A stretch of DNA of 64,000 bases from Strigamia acuminata (lineage: Eukaryota; Arthropoda; Chilopoda; Geophilomorpha; Linotaeniidae). The notes under the pieces were generated by a model that was not told the origin of the DNA, did no database searches, and saw only the letters and a program-made list of their open reading frames with translations. A program made the translations under genes and the position numbers. Of the stretch, positions 42,501-53,821 are shown one piece after another; position 1 is the stretch's first letter; each line of letters starts with the position of its first letter. The stretch is taken from the NCBI GenBank assembly GCA_949358305.1, contig OX442315.1, positions 6,411,875-6,475,874 on the forward strand. The letters are read 5' to 3'.

Positions 42501-43368
42501 TTTCCTGTTCGATACGTTGATTTTCGGCACGTATCGCATCTCGATTTGCCAATTCCTGCGCTTTACGTCTATCACGTAATTCTTGACGTTCCGTTGCTAG
42601 GCGGATTCTCTCAGTTTCCATTCTGTCTTTTTCAGCTTGAATTTCTCTGTCCGACTGGTCCTTTTTGGCACGAATTTCGTCTTCCGTCGCCTGTTTGGCC
42701 AATTCTGCCTCGAACTTCGCTTGGCGTGCTTGTCGTTCTTCCATTTTGAGACGTCTCACCATCTCGTACTCTTCCTGATGGAAATCTTGTAGCTGTCGGG
42801 TGCTGTCTTTCATCGCCTTTGTGATGTTTGCAACGTCTTCATCGGAAAGTGTAACGCCTTCTGCGTACTGACGCTGTCGCTCTGCCAATCGATCTGCATT
42901 TTCTTGCATTAGGTCGGCGATACGTTGGCGCACTCGTGACAATTTGTGTCGGGTCGGGGAATTTTCGCCCGAAGTTTCCGCGTCGTCTCGCGCTCTTTGC
43001 TTGGCCGCGGTGTGATAATGTTTTATCAACTTCCCTCGTTTGTGAGCGACGGCAATCACCTGCTCCAACGACATATTCGTTAAATCAACTTTGCTGCTTG
43101 GAGTTGATGGCACGCTGGGCGGAGTTTTGTCGACTGGTGAGTTAACACAGGGCTCTTCCCTTTGAGTTTCCTGCGACGTTTCCAACCAAAAATCTTGACT
43201 GGTCAGTCGGCGCTGGTCGGGATCGTGGTCCGATTCTCTTTCCGTGCTGGATGATGAATCGAAATACGGTTCCGCTGCTCCGCCGGTCGCTCCTCCGGCC
43301 GTACCGCCTCTAGTGCGGACTCCTCGTCTCGTTCCTCTCCCTCTCCTCGAATCTTGTGGCAAAGACAT
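39496..43368 (-). CDS. gag: Element B Gag polyprotein
   Basis: About 1290 residues from ATG 43368 (MSLPQDS). A basic Gly/Arg-rich N-terminus precedes a very long charged coiled coil (about residues 110-370). An Arg/Gln/Tyr-rich disordered stretch follows, then the capsid-like region (DEVMHVVTSHEM, WNEFVKAFMKEYGES, DIRSYLRRTEDLIAQLPY). The zinc knuckle CHNCGQVGHWVRQC is near the C-terminus. Its role is particle formation and RNA binding. It ends at the TAG at 39498-39496, inside the frameshift hairpin. Confidence 0.9.
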   Translation of the reverse strand: MSLPQDSRRGRGTRRGVRTRGGTAGGATGGAAEPYFDSSSSTERESDHDPDQRRLTSQDFWLETSQETQREEPCVNSPVDKTPPSVPSTPSSKVDLTNMSLEQVIAVAHKRGKLIKHYHTAAKQRARDDAETSGENSPTRHKLSRVRQRIADLMQENADRLAERQRQYAEGVTLSDEDVANITKAMKDSTRQLQDFHQEEYEMVRRLKMEERQARQAKFEAELAKQATEDEIRAKKDQSDREIQAEKDRMETERIRLATERQELRDRRKAQELANRDAIRAENQRIEQEKIRLANEYRDLQEKRLAEIAADRTAMQAERQRIAAERVRVEAERLALIAAQQAAETAESKEIHYLRQNALEAQEAAERVRQENEELKYLAQCQYARPTNIPPHQPEVVNLSPGSSANPLKRRGDMDERRDAKRASVSPAKNPDVLDMIAQRNRQRATDQPAGPIKKQGAVTGVDPDEFQKWQTARRKMDSDGRDRQTPMETEKVSNPATKGACGGKALGEYLEDARDDENPAYRRSYTFMEAVEQLAEANEREDRRRLRETQKKQQVDSQRELSRESEKQKFQHDQEVPEQDKSSSQDAATGQDEATGQASYTKIRNYDDYLQGKYSQHSGENYNRSTQQLSETRSSYNVQQPENTNLRNESYYRQEARPRSEVRFANETRAHNDTDMRNISCYQDEPRQQSDARFRDETRRQGDYGPVGQSWYNRNESISRESPNPQHGRQQDSQQNRGSYWYESYTNRDSHEQRDDSHRRREDSNRRRDDSYRDQRRSRSSPPPSQHEYERKYSHSEQFHREEPNYSRPRGERWDRGKSRSDNRDPPPLNALPTSSRELEEIIARQIDSKLSQIPSKSQEMEEVLRKIILKYCTDNWTHYYSSPHQIKWDRINPDMFDGGWQIGTQFLDEVMHVVTSHEMDPDVALHKLIPKMLVGGATNWFRKNKFTHWNEFVKAFMKEYGESNAMMIKYWDNHKQMLGEDIRSYLRRTEDLIAQLPYHISDFDEDRKFRNGLTPFSEKVLRMVDAPMASSFEKLQEFIRNNQMYIDDRYASDLPLEEQRARDDLQRHHSDYTRSGAKMMRPRSQFLVSREEGPTKKQESGPSPYPQPRVPTRPTVKWVQDPSEVTESVGDTQIMLTDYSENELNTLMDAASVLFTRNNPAITKYKPQMQTRLPHQMVVQPQTQGNSSFPTKPYSVDFNSKIEVQTPQLGENKGQTSTPGGATDGNKTSQAKLTPENAPCHNCGQVGHWVRQCQQPKRMLSKEEMEHLINSLSDNLTKNLNARAQEKQ

Positions 43369-43480
43369 TATTTGTAACACAGAATAGAGAAGAAAGAAAC
43401 AGAAAATTTCCTATCACAAATTTTAAAAGACAAAATGGTGGTCCCTCAACTGAATTTAGTTGTTAAGGTTCAAATTTTTT

Positions 43481-43492
43481 AACGGGCCCCCA
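43481..43492 (-). other. Primer-binding site of element B
   Basis: The minus strand reads ...CATTACA|CC|TGGGGGCCCGTT, two bases after the 5' LTR. The first ten bases equal those of element A. Confidence 0.7.
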
Positions 43493-43494
43493 GG

Positions 43495-44454
43495 TGTAAT
43501 GAGCCCAAATTATTATTAAATAAATAATAATAATTCTAGACTTATTGATGCTTAGACAAGACTTATCATAAAAACTACTCTCTAATATTAAACTCACAAA
43601 ATGGTTTATTCTGACTTAGAATAAGATCAATTACAGTGATAACTAAAGCCTAATGGAAATAAGAAATGAAATAATAGATAAAATGGTGAAATAACTTCAA
43701 ATCGACGTGGAAACGTTATTTGACGATTCCAACGTTCCGGCGATGATAACGGCTCGTTTCGTCGCGCTTCTACGGCTCTCTTTCGACGCTCGACTCGATT
43801 TTCTACTCGGCGTCGCTCCTCGGTGAAACGGACTTGTTCCGTGACTCAACTTCTTGAAATTGTCTGGCACAAATCGACTCCCGTCGATTTGCTTGGTCAG
43901 CCGGACTCTTTCCGATACTTCTTCTACACGTTCTCCGCAACTCCGTCGTCTTGGCGGCGAAACTGCGACTCTTTCGCACAACAATCTCTTCTCAACAATG
44001 TCGTTGAGACAAGATGAAATCTCACAATTGTATTCGTACAATTGCAAGAATGAACTCTAGCTGGATCCCTCTCAGCAAGAGTGTGGCTTCCCGTGTCACT
44101 AGTTGTGGTGGCACAAGATGAATCTAGCTGGATTCTTCACAGCAAGATTATGAGTATAAAACTTCACGGAGGTTTTCACAAAATACTGGAGGATTTCTCT
44201 GGGTTATTTTGTGTTGTTTCTCTGGCAAAGTTGAATTCATACTGAGGAGTTCTCACTCCTCTCAGGACTCATTTCCTGTTTGGAGGCTTGTGGGCTGGTT
44301 ACCCTGGCAACCACCCACATTTCCTCCCACTCTACTTAGCTTTCTTGCCTGTAGACAGGAAGCATAAAAAACTCAAACTAAAATATAATAAACTAAAATA
44401 TAATTTTACAGACTTTTTTCTGTTACTTCCTTAGTGACCACTAGGGTCACTACA
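43495..44454 (-). repeat. 5' LTR of element B (960 bp)
   Basis: Same length and, by eye, the same sequence as 29498-30457. On its right the interrupted pol of element A resumes after the CTTT duplication. Confidence 0.92.
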
Positions 44455-44458
44455 CTTT

Positions 44459-47400
44459 ACTAGATGAAAAAGCTAGGCCAACACCTGAAATTATTGAAAG
44501 ATCAGATAAAATTGATTTACCTGGTCTTGATGAATGCATTGAAAAATTAATGGCTACAACGCTAGTCACTAATGATTTATTGGACGAATTACCATTGGAT
44601 CCGCCGATAGAAATTAAGCCACCGCGACGTTTTAAGTGCAAGTACGCGGACATACCAAATAGCAATGATTTGCCGACGATTCGATTGCAGACGGCAAACG
44701 GTATGATAACAGGGATGTTAGACTCTGGAGCTAATCGAAGCTTCATGGCCTACTCCGTAGTAATTTCACTGAAGATGGAAGACGAAATTCGACCAATAGG
44801 ACCGGATGTGAGAGTTACGACTGCTTCAGAAGACGTAGTCCCAGAAGGAACTCTCCTACTTTCTTTTGCGTGGACTCACGGGATGTTAAGTCATCCGTTC
44901 ATAATTTTAAGAAATAAATATCCTATTGTTTTATTAGGATGTGATTTCATGAATCGACTCAACATACAACCAAATCCTAAGACAATGTCTTGGAATTTTG
45001 TCAAGTCTTTGAAAGAAGATTTACCTTTTGTTCCTCAAGCGATTCTTGATCGTTATCAAGAGTTCCTTGATCCACCTGAAGAAATAATGAAACGCGACTT
45101 TATTAAGGCTAATCACATGAAAGCTGGTTCCGCCACTGCGTGTCAAGCTAAAGTTGCCGATGAAGAAAATGTAGTACAAAGACTTGTTAGCGACGCTAAT
45201 TTGTCAATGGAAAATAATTTAATGCTTGAAAAGGTATTAAAGAAACATGAAAAGATTTTATCACGCCGACCAGGTAGAACACACCTCGTTAGGCATGAAA
45301 TTAAACTGGACACTAAAGTTCCTATTAGAGTTCCGTTTAAAAGCGTAAATCCACAAAAACGTGAAATTATCCGCCAAATCTGTCAAGATATGTTGGATAA
45401 TGGGTACGTTGAACAAGCCACTGGAGACTATGGGATGCGAATAGTCCTAGTGATGCGTCCGGATTGTGATCCGAGACTCTGCATTGATTTTAGACCACTC
45501 AATGCACATACATTATACGACCCTCCTCAAATGCCCAGCATTGAGGAAATCTTGCGAGAACTCGGAAGATTTGAATGGGTCACAACAATAGATTTGTCAA
45601 AAGGCTATTGGCAAATAGAGGTTCATCCGAACGACCGTGCTAAAACTGCGTTTTGGAGCCCTTTGGGTCGACTACAGTTTCGAGTCATGCCCTTTGGTCT
45701 CGTAAATGCACCATCAACTTTTCAAAGGTTGATAGAAAAGATTTTGGGGGATGCCTATCGAAAATTCGCATGGGCATACCTCGATGATATAATTATTATA
45801 TCTAAAAATTTTGAAGAACACATGATTCATCTGGAAGAAATTCTGAGTAAACTTGAAAATGCCAATCTTCATGTTCATCCAGAAAAATCAAAATTCGGCA
45901 GAAAAGAATTAACTTTTCTTGGTTACAAGTTAAGTGTTCAAGGAGTTAGTGTCGACCCTAAAAAAGTCGCCGCCATTAAAGAAATGCCAGCTCCTTCAAA
46001 TTTGAAAGAGTTGCAAAGATTTTTGGGAATGGTGAACTTTTTTCACCGATTACTTAAAAATTTAGCAGTAATGACGGAACCTCTACGTCCTTTGCTCAAA
46101 AAGGATGTGGAATTTATTTGGTCAGAAATTCATCAAGAAGCTTTTGATCAAATAAAAGATGCTTTAACAAATGCAGAAACAATGGCCATGCCTGATTTGA
46201 CAGAACCATTTATTGTGCATACCGACGCTAGCAGAAAAGGACTAGGCGCCGCGCTTATGCAAATGAGAGAAATCGATGATCAAAATATCGAAGTGCCTTG
46301 TGTTTATGCCAGCAGAAGTTTGCAACCTGCTGAGATAAATTACAGCGCCACAGAATTGGAGTGCCTAGCAGTAATCTGGGCATTACGTAAATTCCGACAT
46401 TATTTGGAATTTACCACATTTATAGTAAGGACTGACCATCAAGCACTAAAATGGTTGATGCAGTTAGACGAACCTGCCGGAAAGCTGGCACGTTGGCAAA
46501 TGGAGCTAATGCGCTATTCTTTCGAAATACAATATATTAAAGGTCCACTAAATGTTTTAGCGGATGCTTTATCCAGATCACCGATTGATAAGCCAGAAAA
46601 TCCTGAAGATGATGGAGATAATGATGAATTATTATCTTACTGTCCATCACCACAACGAAATTGGAAAATGGGAAAATTTCATGAGCTTCCTGTCTCCACG
46701 CTGGAGGAAAAGGAAGATCACGAATTCGTCAACTATTGGACTAAAATTTATGACCCCTCTGAGGAATCAGATGACGTCATAAGAGCGCAAATTTCAAGGA
46801 AATTCCAAGTTCCTTCGTCAAATGTTTTAATAAAAGCATTTGTCGCCAAAATTGTAGAACGTCTTGATTGTGAACCTCCCACAAGGGAAGACATAATTAA
46901 GGCACAGAAAGAAGATAAAATTTGCCAATTGATGCGTAATTTTTTAAATTGTAATCAATTTCCGCCTGACGTCACAACGCGACTGCAGAGGAAACAATAT
47001 AGAAAATACGCAACCACCTTCTTAATTGAAGATGACTTATTATTGCAATTTCATCCCACAATGTCTGATGAATTGGGGGAGGATGGGAGAGCACTCAAAG
47101 TTTTTGTACCTCAGACATTGAAGTATAAAATTATTTGGCTGATGCATGGCCACCCGCTTTCTGGCCACCCAGGAATTGCAAGGACTCTTTATCGAGTACG
47201 CCGAATTTATACCTGGAAAGGCATGAAATCGGACATTACAAGATTCATTCGACATTGCGAGCGTTGTCAAGCTTGCAAACCTCGAACGAAAGGACAAATT
47301 GAAGCAGCGCAAATGGGTCCTTACAGCCCGTTTGACTGCCTAAGTGTTGATTTGACCGGCCCGAAACCTCGGACGCGCAAAAACAACACACATATTTTAG

Positions 47401-48671
47401 TCATACTTGACGTGGCAACTCATTGGCCAGAATTATATCCAATGTGTAACCTTACTGCAGGAAAAGTAGCAAATTGCATTTATCACCTTTCCATGAGCAT
47501 GGGATTCCCTCGAAAAATTATTTCTGACAACGGCCCGCAATTTCGTGCCCAAGTCTTTAAAAAATTTTGTGAAAAGTTCAAGATGGTTCCAACACCAACT
47601 TCAACGTATCACCCTCAAGCCAACCCGGTTGAAAGGGTTAACCGTGACATCAAGTACCTTATTGCAATTTATTCCAGTATTCACTCCAAATGGGACGAAT
47701 ATTTGCGTGAATTTGCATTTAGTTTGAGAACTACGGTGACGAGAGGAAGAGACTTCTCTCCCGCATTTCTTAACTTTTTTCGCGAACTCAGAGTACCTTG
47801 GGATCCAAGAATACCTGAAGGAATTTTGGTCGTAGATCCAAAAAACCCACATTTATATGTGCAAAAATTAGAAGCTGTTATTGCCGAAACATATCAGCAC
47901 ATGATGTCACACGTGTTAGATTTACGTAGGCGAGTTAATCTTAAAAAAGAAGGTGAGAAGTTCTCCAATTTCAAATTAAACGATTTAGTTTGGAGAGATT
48001 CTCATGTTTTGTCGAGTGCTGCCCGCGGCATTGCAGCTGGCATCGCTGATAAACGAACAGGACCTTATGTAATAACCAAAGTATTACAGGGAGGTTCAGT
48101 AGAATTGAGAAAGCTAGAAAATAACGAAATATTTCCAGCTGTCCATTCGTCGGAATTAACTCCGTATTTCCCGAGTTTCGACCAGGAAGTATGGTTAGAA
48201 GGTGAAGAAGTCGGTCAAAAGACTGAAAATATAATTAATACGTTAGATGACGATGAATTAAAGAAAATACCAGTCGATAATTCATCTAATCGCCCTCTGG
48301 AGTCCGATTTCGTAAACAACAACGTTGAACTTCGTGACAGTTTCAAAAAACTTGAGACTGCTAAAAAATTAAATAAAAAGGTGTTTTTAGAAAAGAAGCA
48401 AAAAACATCTGGAATAAAAGACTCATCTGACTCAGTTTCCGATGACAATGAAGACGGCGATTTAAATACAATAAATCCTTCGCCGACAAAGAGATATAAT
48501 CTTCGGACTCGTAAACCGAGAGGAAAGAACAACATGTGTCTTCTCCCCTCGATAACCTCGAGATCCAGGGATCAGCCGTATGACGTAAGGAGCAATTCCC
48601 CAAGCCGTACGCAAACCAATCAAACAGTAAGATTGGATGACGTCGCTAATAGCGACGTTACCCAAACGTAA
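44459..48671 (+). CDS. pol: Element A Pol, remaining part (protease to integrase)
   Basis: Continues the frame broken at 29497; the first internal ATG is 44550, giving 1373 residues. Protease MLDSGANRSF is near 44720. RT has the YLDDIIIIS box near 45778. RNase H HTDASRKGLGAAL is near 46218. The integrase zinc region HPLSGHPG...CERCQAC is at about 47150-47280, and the DDE core SVDLTGP/SDNGPQF/PVERVNRD at 47345-47640. A GPY/F-type KRTGPYVI is near 48051. The acidic then basic C-terminal tail ends at 48671. It is Ty3/Gypsy type, closely matching element B in order. The copy is disabled only by the insertion of B. Confidence 0.9.
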
Positions 48672-48877
48672 CTTCCGGTATTTGAAACGATCACTTCGCG
48701 TCTGAGTTCACCTCGATCTCACACGTGTGCTAAGTGCTCATCCCAAACCAAAAGCGAAACAACCGGATTATTTCTGCAAGATTCTTCAATTGTAAGTAGT
48801 TTTTTCTTTGGAATTTTTCAAAGAAAGACTAATAAATTAATTTTCGTTCTTCTTTTCTATTTGGATCAGTCGTTCAA

Positions 48878-51716
48878 ATGGAAGAAGAGGAACCAAAAGA
48901 AGGAAGCGAAGCCGGCGCCAACAGCCTCGAGTTAGAGACGAATTCGACGCTGCATGGCTCCGCAAACACCTCGAATGCATCCGTGGATGTCACCGAGGCA
49001 TCCGCCGAAGCGTCAGCCGAAGCTCAAGCCGCTCTGGCCGACGCTGCTGCCCATTTGCCGGTCACACCGCCCCGACCCCGCCTACGAGGAGGTCTCTTCG
49101 CCGATCCGAACGGCGAAACTCGTGCACAGAGACACGAACGGGTAAATAATTTAAAATAAAATTACCTTTCAGTCATGAAAAGTAATTTAAAAGTGCATTT
49201 TCGCTTAAAAAAGCAAAAGTTCGTTGGTAACGTCTTCGTAAGAAGGCGCCGCCATTTTTATCACCAGATGGCGCTGTGTCTCGTTTTCGAGGCGTTGCTA
49301 CGGCAACGCTCCAAACTTTGAAACATAGCCGTCGGGAACACCGTTTTTACACGATTTTTCAAATATTTTGAAAGATTAATAATTATAAACTGTTGAATGA
49401 AATCCTACTTGTGATTTTATTCGCTGAAAAACTCGAAAATAATTAATTTACACGAAAAAATGAATTTTAATTATTTCTTCAAATATTTTACAGATCATCC
49501 AACTTCGGGAGACGCATCTCGAATTGCATCCCGATGTTCCAACCGATCCCGGCGTCTGGCGACATGCCTTGCCGCCGGAAATCATCAAGTCCAAGGGGAG
49601 ATTAACGTTCTGGGCAGCTCGCCACAAGTTCTCCAGAGCGCTCAACAAGCGATGGGGCACAAAGCATCGGATTGCCCATCTCATTGAAGATTTTGGCCAT
49701 CGCGACGCCCTCGAGTGGGCACAGAAGCGCGACACCCAAGGACCATTACGAAACGTGTTGCTCGACTTCGCCTTCGTAGTGATCACTCAAGAGACGCGAG
49801 ATCACTGCCGTTTCTTCAACGCTCCTGCGTGGGAGCGTCGACAGATTTTGGAGGACATCTTCCAACGTCTGGACCAAACCAAGGCCGAAGTTGTGCGCCT
49901 TTACAACGAGTCTTTCCGACCAACAACGGACGGAAAGAAGCGTTGGACACCGACTAGCCAGACGAACATGCATCAACTCGCAATGGGCGGATGTTTGCGA
50001 AAGGATTTCGTGCCGAACCCGTATCCAGAGCCTGAGCCCCGGATGCAGGTCGCTTCCACCATCCACGTGGCACCACCGCGTTCCACGTCGAGGTCACGAT
50101 CATCGAGGTCGCCCTACAGTGGCCGTCGCTCCTCCCCAACACAGTCGTCGGGGGAAGGCGCCATTGGAGGGTTACCTCCACTTCAAAAGACTCGGCATCG
50201 CTCACATCATCGACGCGAGTCGACGCCACCAAAAAGACATTCGAAGTCCGTGTCGAGACCCACATCCCGAAGCCGACCTCGAGTGCAATCGCGCCAATCT
50301 TCCACGAGGAGTTCACTCTCGTCGCGTGAAGAAAGGTCCAACGCTTCTCAGCTAAGCGCTTCCTCCTCCGGCCGGATTGACTGGTCGGACGAGATAGCGA
50401 AAGAAGATCGACGCATCACCGCATTGCAAGCCGGTCAAGGAGACGTCAACACCTCTTTGCCGTTCGCTTGCCGTCCAGTCACCAGCGACATGCGACCCGA
50501 CCCATCAGTGCCCGTGCCACAAGTGACATCGGTCATTCGTTTTGAGGGATCACACATCTCGCCGGAACCATTTCCAACACAGGAGTGCGCTGACCTCTGG
50601 AGGCGATTCTCATCGTTTCCCGAGACAGCCCAGGCGATGTACCTCGCGCATCTGGACGAGTACCAGCTCGCTCAGATCCGCAAAGGAGAAAAAGGATGGC
50701 AATGGCTTGCCCGAGAGATTGAGTCGTGCAAGTCCGACAAACAACTGCAACGGAAGTTACAGAAGATGCACAGGAAACTGTCGGAAGGACTACTTAGAAT
50801 CCTGTTCCAAGGAGTCTTTCCTGACCTACGAATGGCTCTGGCGGCCGCCACTCGATTGTGGACTGTGCCGTTAGGGCTTCCACGAGCCTTGCTGGACGAT
50901 TGGGAGTCAGTTCGCCCCGATCCTCCAACGATGCTCGCCGAATTGACGCAACAAGCCGAAGCGACTGGCGAAACTCCGGCTGGGTCCGCCATTCGACTAC
51001 GGCAAGAATGGGCTACGCTAAAACAGCAGCGCGCAACGGAACGAGCAACCGCCCGTCCCGCTGGCGCACCACCGTCATCCGCAGCTCCACTCCACGCTGT
51101 CGTCACGACAACGTCGAGTGTCCCACGTGCAACCGAGGCACCGAGTTGCAACATCTCGTCTCCAATGGAATGGCTCGACAGCGAAGATCGCGAGTTCGTC
51201 GTGCCTGTGGCCAGCGGCGCCAGACCAAAGACGCGAGCCCCGGCTTCGCGCAGATCCAGATCGCTCTCGATCTGCAAGAAGTCGCCGCCACCGCCGCCTC
51301 CTCCAAAGGATTCGCCACCAAGGGATAGGGGATCGAATATGGCCACCTACCTCACCGCCTATCAACGTTTGCGCTCATTGTATGCCTTCTGTCACATAAC
51401 GAGCGCAACCAAGACAATTCTCCAGAACAGCGAAGATTTGTGCAACCGAGTCCTCGCGTGGCTGGAGAACCACATCAAGGAACAACAGCCGTGGATTTTG
51501 CATCAACGCCTGGTGTTCGCTCGAATTACGCCTCAAGACCCGCAGGAGTACTTCGAGATGGGTTTCGGACGAAGGGATGGTGTGGACCGCATAAAACAAG
51601 TGTGGCTTCACATCAACCCTGGATTCCGGTCAGGACCGAACGCCGGCCGATCTTTGTGCACCGTCACAGAGCACAAGGATCCAAACGACCATTCAACGGA
51701 CATGCTGCCTAAATAA
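48878..51716 (+). CDS. Element A ORF3: two-exon, RS-rich protein of unknown function
   Basis: Exon 1, 48878-49141 (ATG, 88 codons, acidic, Ala-rich), ends CGG|GTAAAT. A 352-bp intron ends in TTTTACAG at 49493. Exon 2, 49494-51716, follows in phase 0 and has no ATG at its start, which supports splicing. It has RWGTKHRIAHL and MHQLAMGGCL near the start, an Arg/Ser-rich centre (SRSRSSRSPYSGRRSSP), then DEYQLAQI, LFQGVFPD, RLWTVPLGLP, GETPAGSAIRLRQEW, WLENHIKE and QVWLHINPG. These landmarks follow the same order as in element B ORF3. It is not an envelope: no signal peptide or membrane helix is seen. GETP..AIRLRQEW vaguely recalls Gag helices, so an accessory Gag-like protein is possible. Confidence 0.8.
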
Positions 51717-51877
51717 TTAGGAAGCATGCCCGTCCATTAAAAATAAGTCCTTTTTTATTTTTTATATTGCTATAAAAAAGAATAAATATATATCCTGTTC
51801 CATTTTACTTTGAAACCTTGTGTATTTATTCCTATACTTACCTGTCTCTTTTTTGGAAAAGAATAAGATTCTTTCTT

Positions 51878-51893
51878 AAAAAAGGGGGGGAAG
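51878..51893 (+). other. Polypurine tract of element A
   Basis: AAAAAAGGGGGGGAAG ends immediately before the 3' LTR, where plus-strand DNA priming occurs in LTR retrotransposons. Confidence 0.85.
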
Positions 51894-52970
51894 TGTGGTG
51901 ACCTCAAATATCCGTATCTGAGTGCCCACCATATTTCCAAATTGTCTTATGAACATATCAAACATTCCTATATGTTTTGTTTCAATGTAAATTGAAATAA
52001 AACATACATTAATAAAATATAAATCAAGACACAATATTGCCCAAATAATATTGTGTTTTGCAGCAAGTTTTGGCCCAGCAACAGCGTCAACCAATCACGT
52101 TGCAGCGTGCATTGCTTTGATGATGCTGCTAGGCGTGTGCCTGGGCGGAGCATCCCTTCCCCTCGCGCGTGCCCGGCTCGATTGTTGCACACGACCCGAA
52201 GGCGGCTGTGTGTGATCTTCATGCAACTCGTCATCTGCGCAGCTTTTCTGAGCAGATTTAGGAGTGAGCCAAACGGTTTTGGCCCACTCTTCCCGCATTC
52301 TTGATTCTGCCTCCAAACTGTTCACAACCGTGTCAAACTTATGCCCATTTGCTAAGTGTGATCTGTGATATTGGACAAATTGAGTCTCATTGCTGGTCTG
52401 TACCAACTGTACAGAATAGCGCCCTTCTTGCTTGAATTACTACGCGTAATTTAAGCCATATTTCTGTGTGGAATTGACATTGAGCTTGCTCTGTCAATTT
52501 GAAGTTCTTTGTGTCGAGCTTGCTCCACAAAGGAATCTGTGTGTTAAGACGGATTGTTACGTCGAGCTTGCTCCGTAATAATCGAACCGCTGTGTGCCAG
52601 ACGTATTCTCGTGTCGAGCGTGCTCCACGAGGATTTTAGTATATTTTAGCAACGTATTTTGGCATCGAGTTTACTCTGCCAAAATCCTGCGCTCACACGA
52701 CGCCATCGACGCCATCTTGGAGCCAACGGTCAACTGTGAGTGTCCAAGTACGAAGAGAAGCCAGATCGACCCAGTCATTACACTTATTATTTTGCATTAT
52801 TTTCTTGTGTATTTAGAACAATTAAAACTATCTAATTTTTCCTTTACTCTGTGTAAAATCATTCCCCTAGACAACTATTTGGCCACAGAGTAGAAGTCCT
52901 GTACGGCATCTCACCGACGATTGCTTGATAAGTCTCCTCGATTTATTAAGTAAAAACCCGGATCGCCGCA
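51894..52970 (+). repeat. 3' LTR of element A (1077 bp)
   Basis: The full-length version of the LTR, including the 41 bp at 52113-52153 missing on the left. The five-hairpin array is repeated at 52472-52685. It is followed by the ATAA target duplication and the original LRR gene sequence. Confidence 0.92.
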
Positions 52971-53821
52971 ATAATACTGATGATGACGATGAGCAAGATA
53001 TAATAACTTACGTAGATAAAAGTTAAGATGAAGATAGATGTTTCCAATAATAAATTTCTTTGATTCATTATGAAATGTATTTTTACAAGATTTTAAAAAG
53101 TTTTCATTGAAAGAAATTGTTTTTTTTTTTATATTGGTTTTAGGTGTTGCATAATTATAATCTACCTTTGGTTTATATTAATTTATTTTTTATTAAACCA
53201 CCTTTCTTTTCAATAACATTACTTTTGTAATCTCGCAATTTAAACAAAGTAACTTCTGATGAAAAACTAATTGAAAATTTTACTTAACGGGATATTTTTT
53301 GCTGAGACGAATAAAACCATGCTTTGCATTCAAAATAATAAGTTTATTGTAACATTTTTAGGGTTTACATTTCTTAAAACGTGAACAAAGGGTCAAAACT
53401 GAGAAAACAAGACCAAAAAATCAAACGAAATGTTAGAATGTTATCATTTAATTTTTATAATAAAATCTAACTGTATTTTACAATTAAAACACCACATTTG
53501 ATACAAAGCTGCATTGTAAAGTTACACAATCAAATTAAAAAATTAATGTAAGATTCACGTGTCTATAATGTCCAATTACCAATTCGATCTACCGTAGAAA
53601 TAGAATTCTTATCTCCTGTTCTTTAAAAAATAAAAAATATTATTATTATTTTAAATTAAATTCATTACTTATGTATTTGAAAACACTTTGTCTGAAGCTC
53701 CCCCTTGTGCTTCACTGCAACGCATCCGACACATTTATTGCTTTCAAACAAATTTTGAATGCAAATTTACGAGATGAAAATCTTGCTTGATAAGTCATTT
53801 CAGTTAAAACTTATTGTAGTA
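52971..53821 (+). other. Displaced 3' end and flank of the 23702 LRR gene
   Basis: 52971-53025 (ATAATACTGATGATGACGAT, ending near TAAAAGTTAA) continues the acidic GAT-repeat tail of the gene split by element A. 53260-53430 (CTGAGACGAATAAAACCATG, GGGTCAAAACTGAGAAAACA) is the same 3' flank as 63740-63905 after the paralog, with an AATAAA signal. From there to 53821 I see no gene. Confidence 0.65.

Larger units (their letters stand above)
29498..44454 (-). mobile_element. Element B: nested LTR retrotransposon, opposite strand
   Basis: Two 960-bp LTRs (29498-30457 and 43495-44454) that look identical by eye are flanked by CTTT (29494-29497 and 44455-44458). On the minus strand the order is LTR, primer site, gag (43368-39496), pol via -1 frameshift (to 34451), spliced ORF3 (34220-30501), polypurine tract, LTR. 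All frames are open and the element appears intact, so insertion is recent and later than element A. It is the same lineage as A (shared primer site, frameshift cassette and ORF3) but clearly diverged in protein sequence. Confidence 0.93.
25215..52970 (+). mobile_element. Element A: Ty3/Gypsy-type LTR retrotransposon, carrying nested element B
   Basis: Two LTRs (25215-26250 and 51894-52970) in TG...CA form are flanked by ATAA (25211-25214 and 52971-52974). Without element B (29498-44458) the element is about 12.8 kb: gag, pol via a -1 frameshift, and a spliced ORF3. The LTRs differ by a 41-bp deletion in the left copy and at least one substitution (CCCGCGCTC/CCTGCGCTC), suggesting a fairly young insertion. 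Element B splits pol, so this copy cannot now make a complete Pol. It sits in the 3' end of the LRR gene at 23702. Confidence 0.92.
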
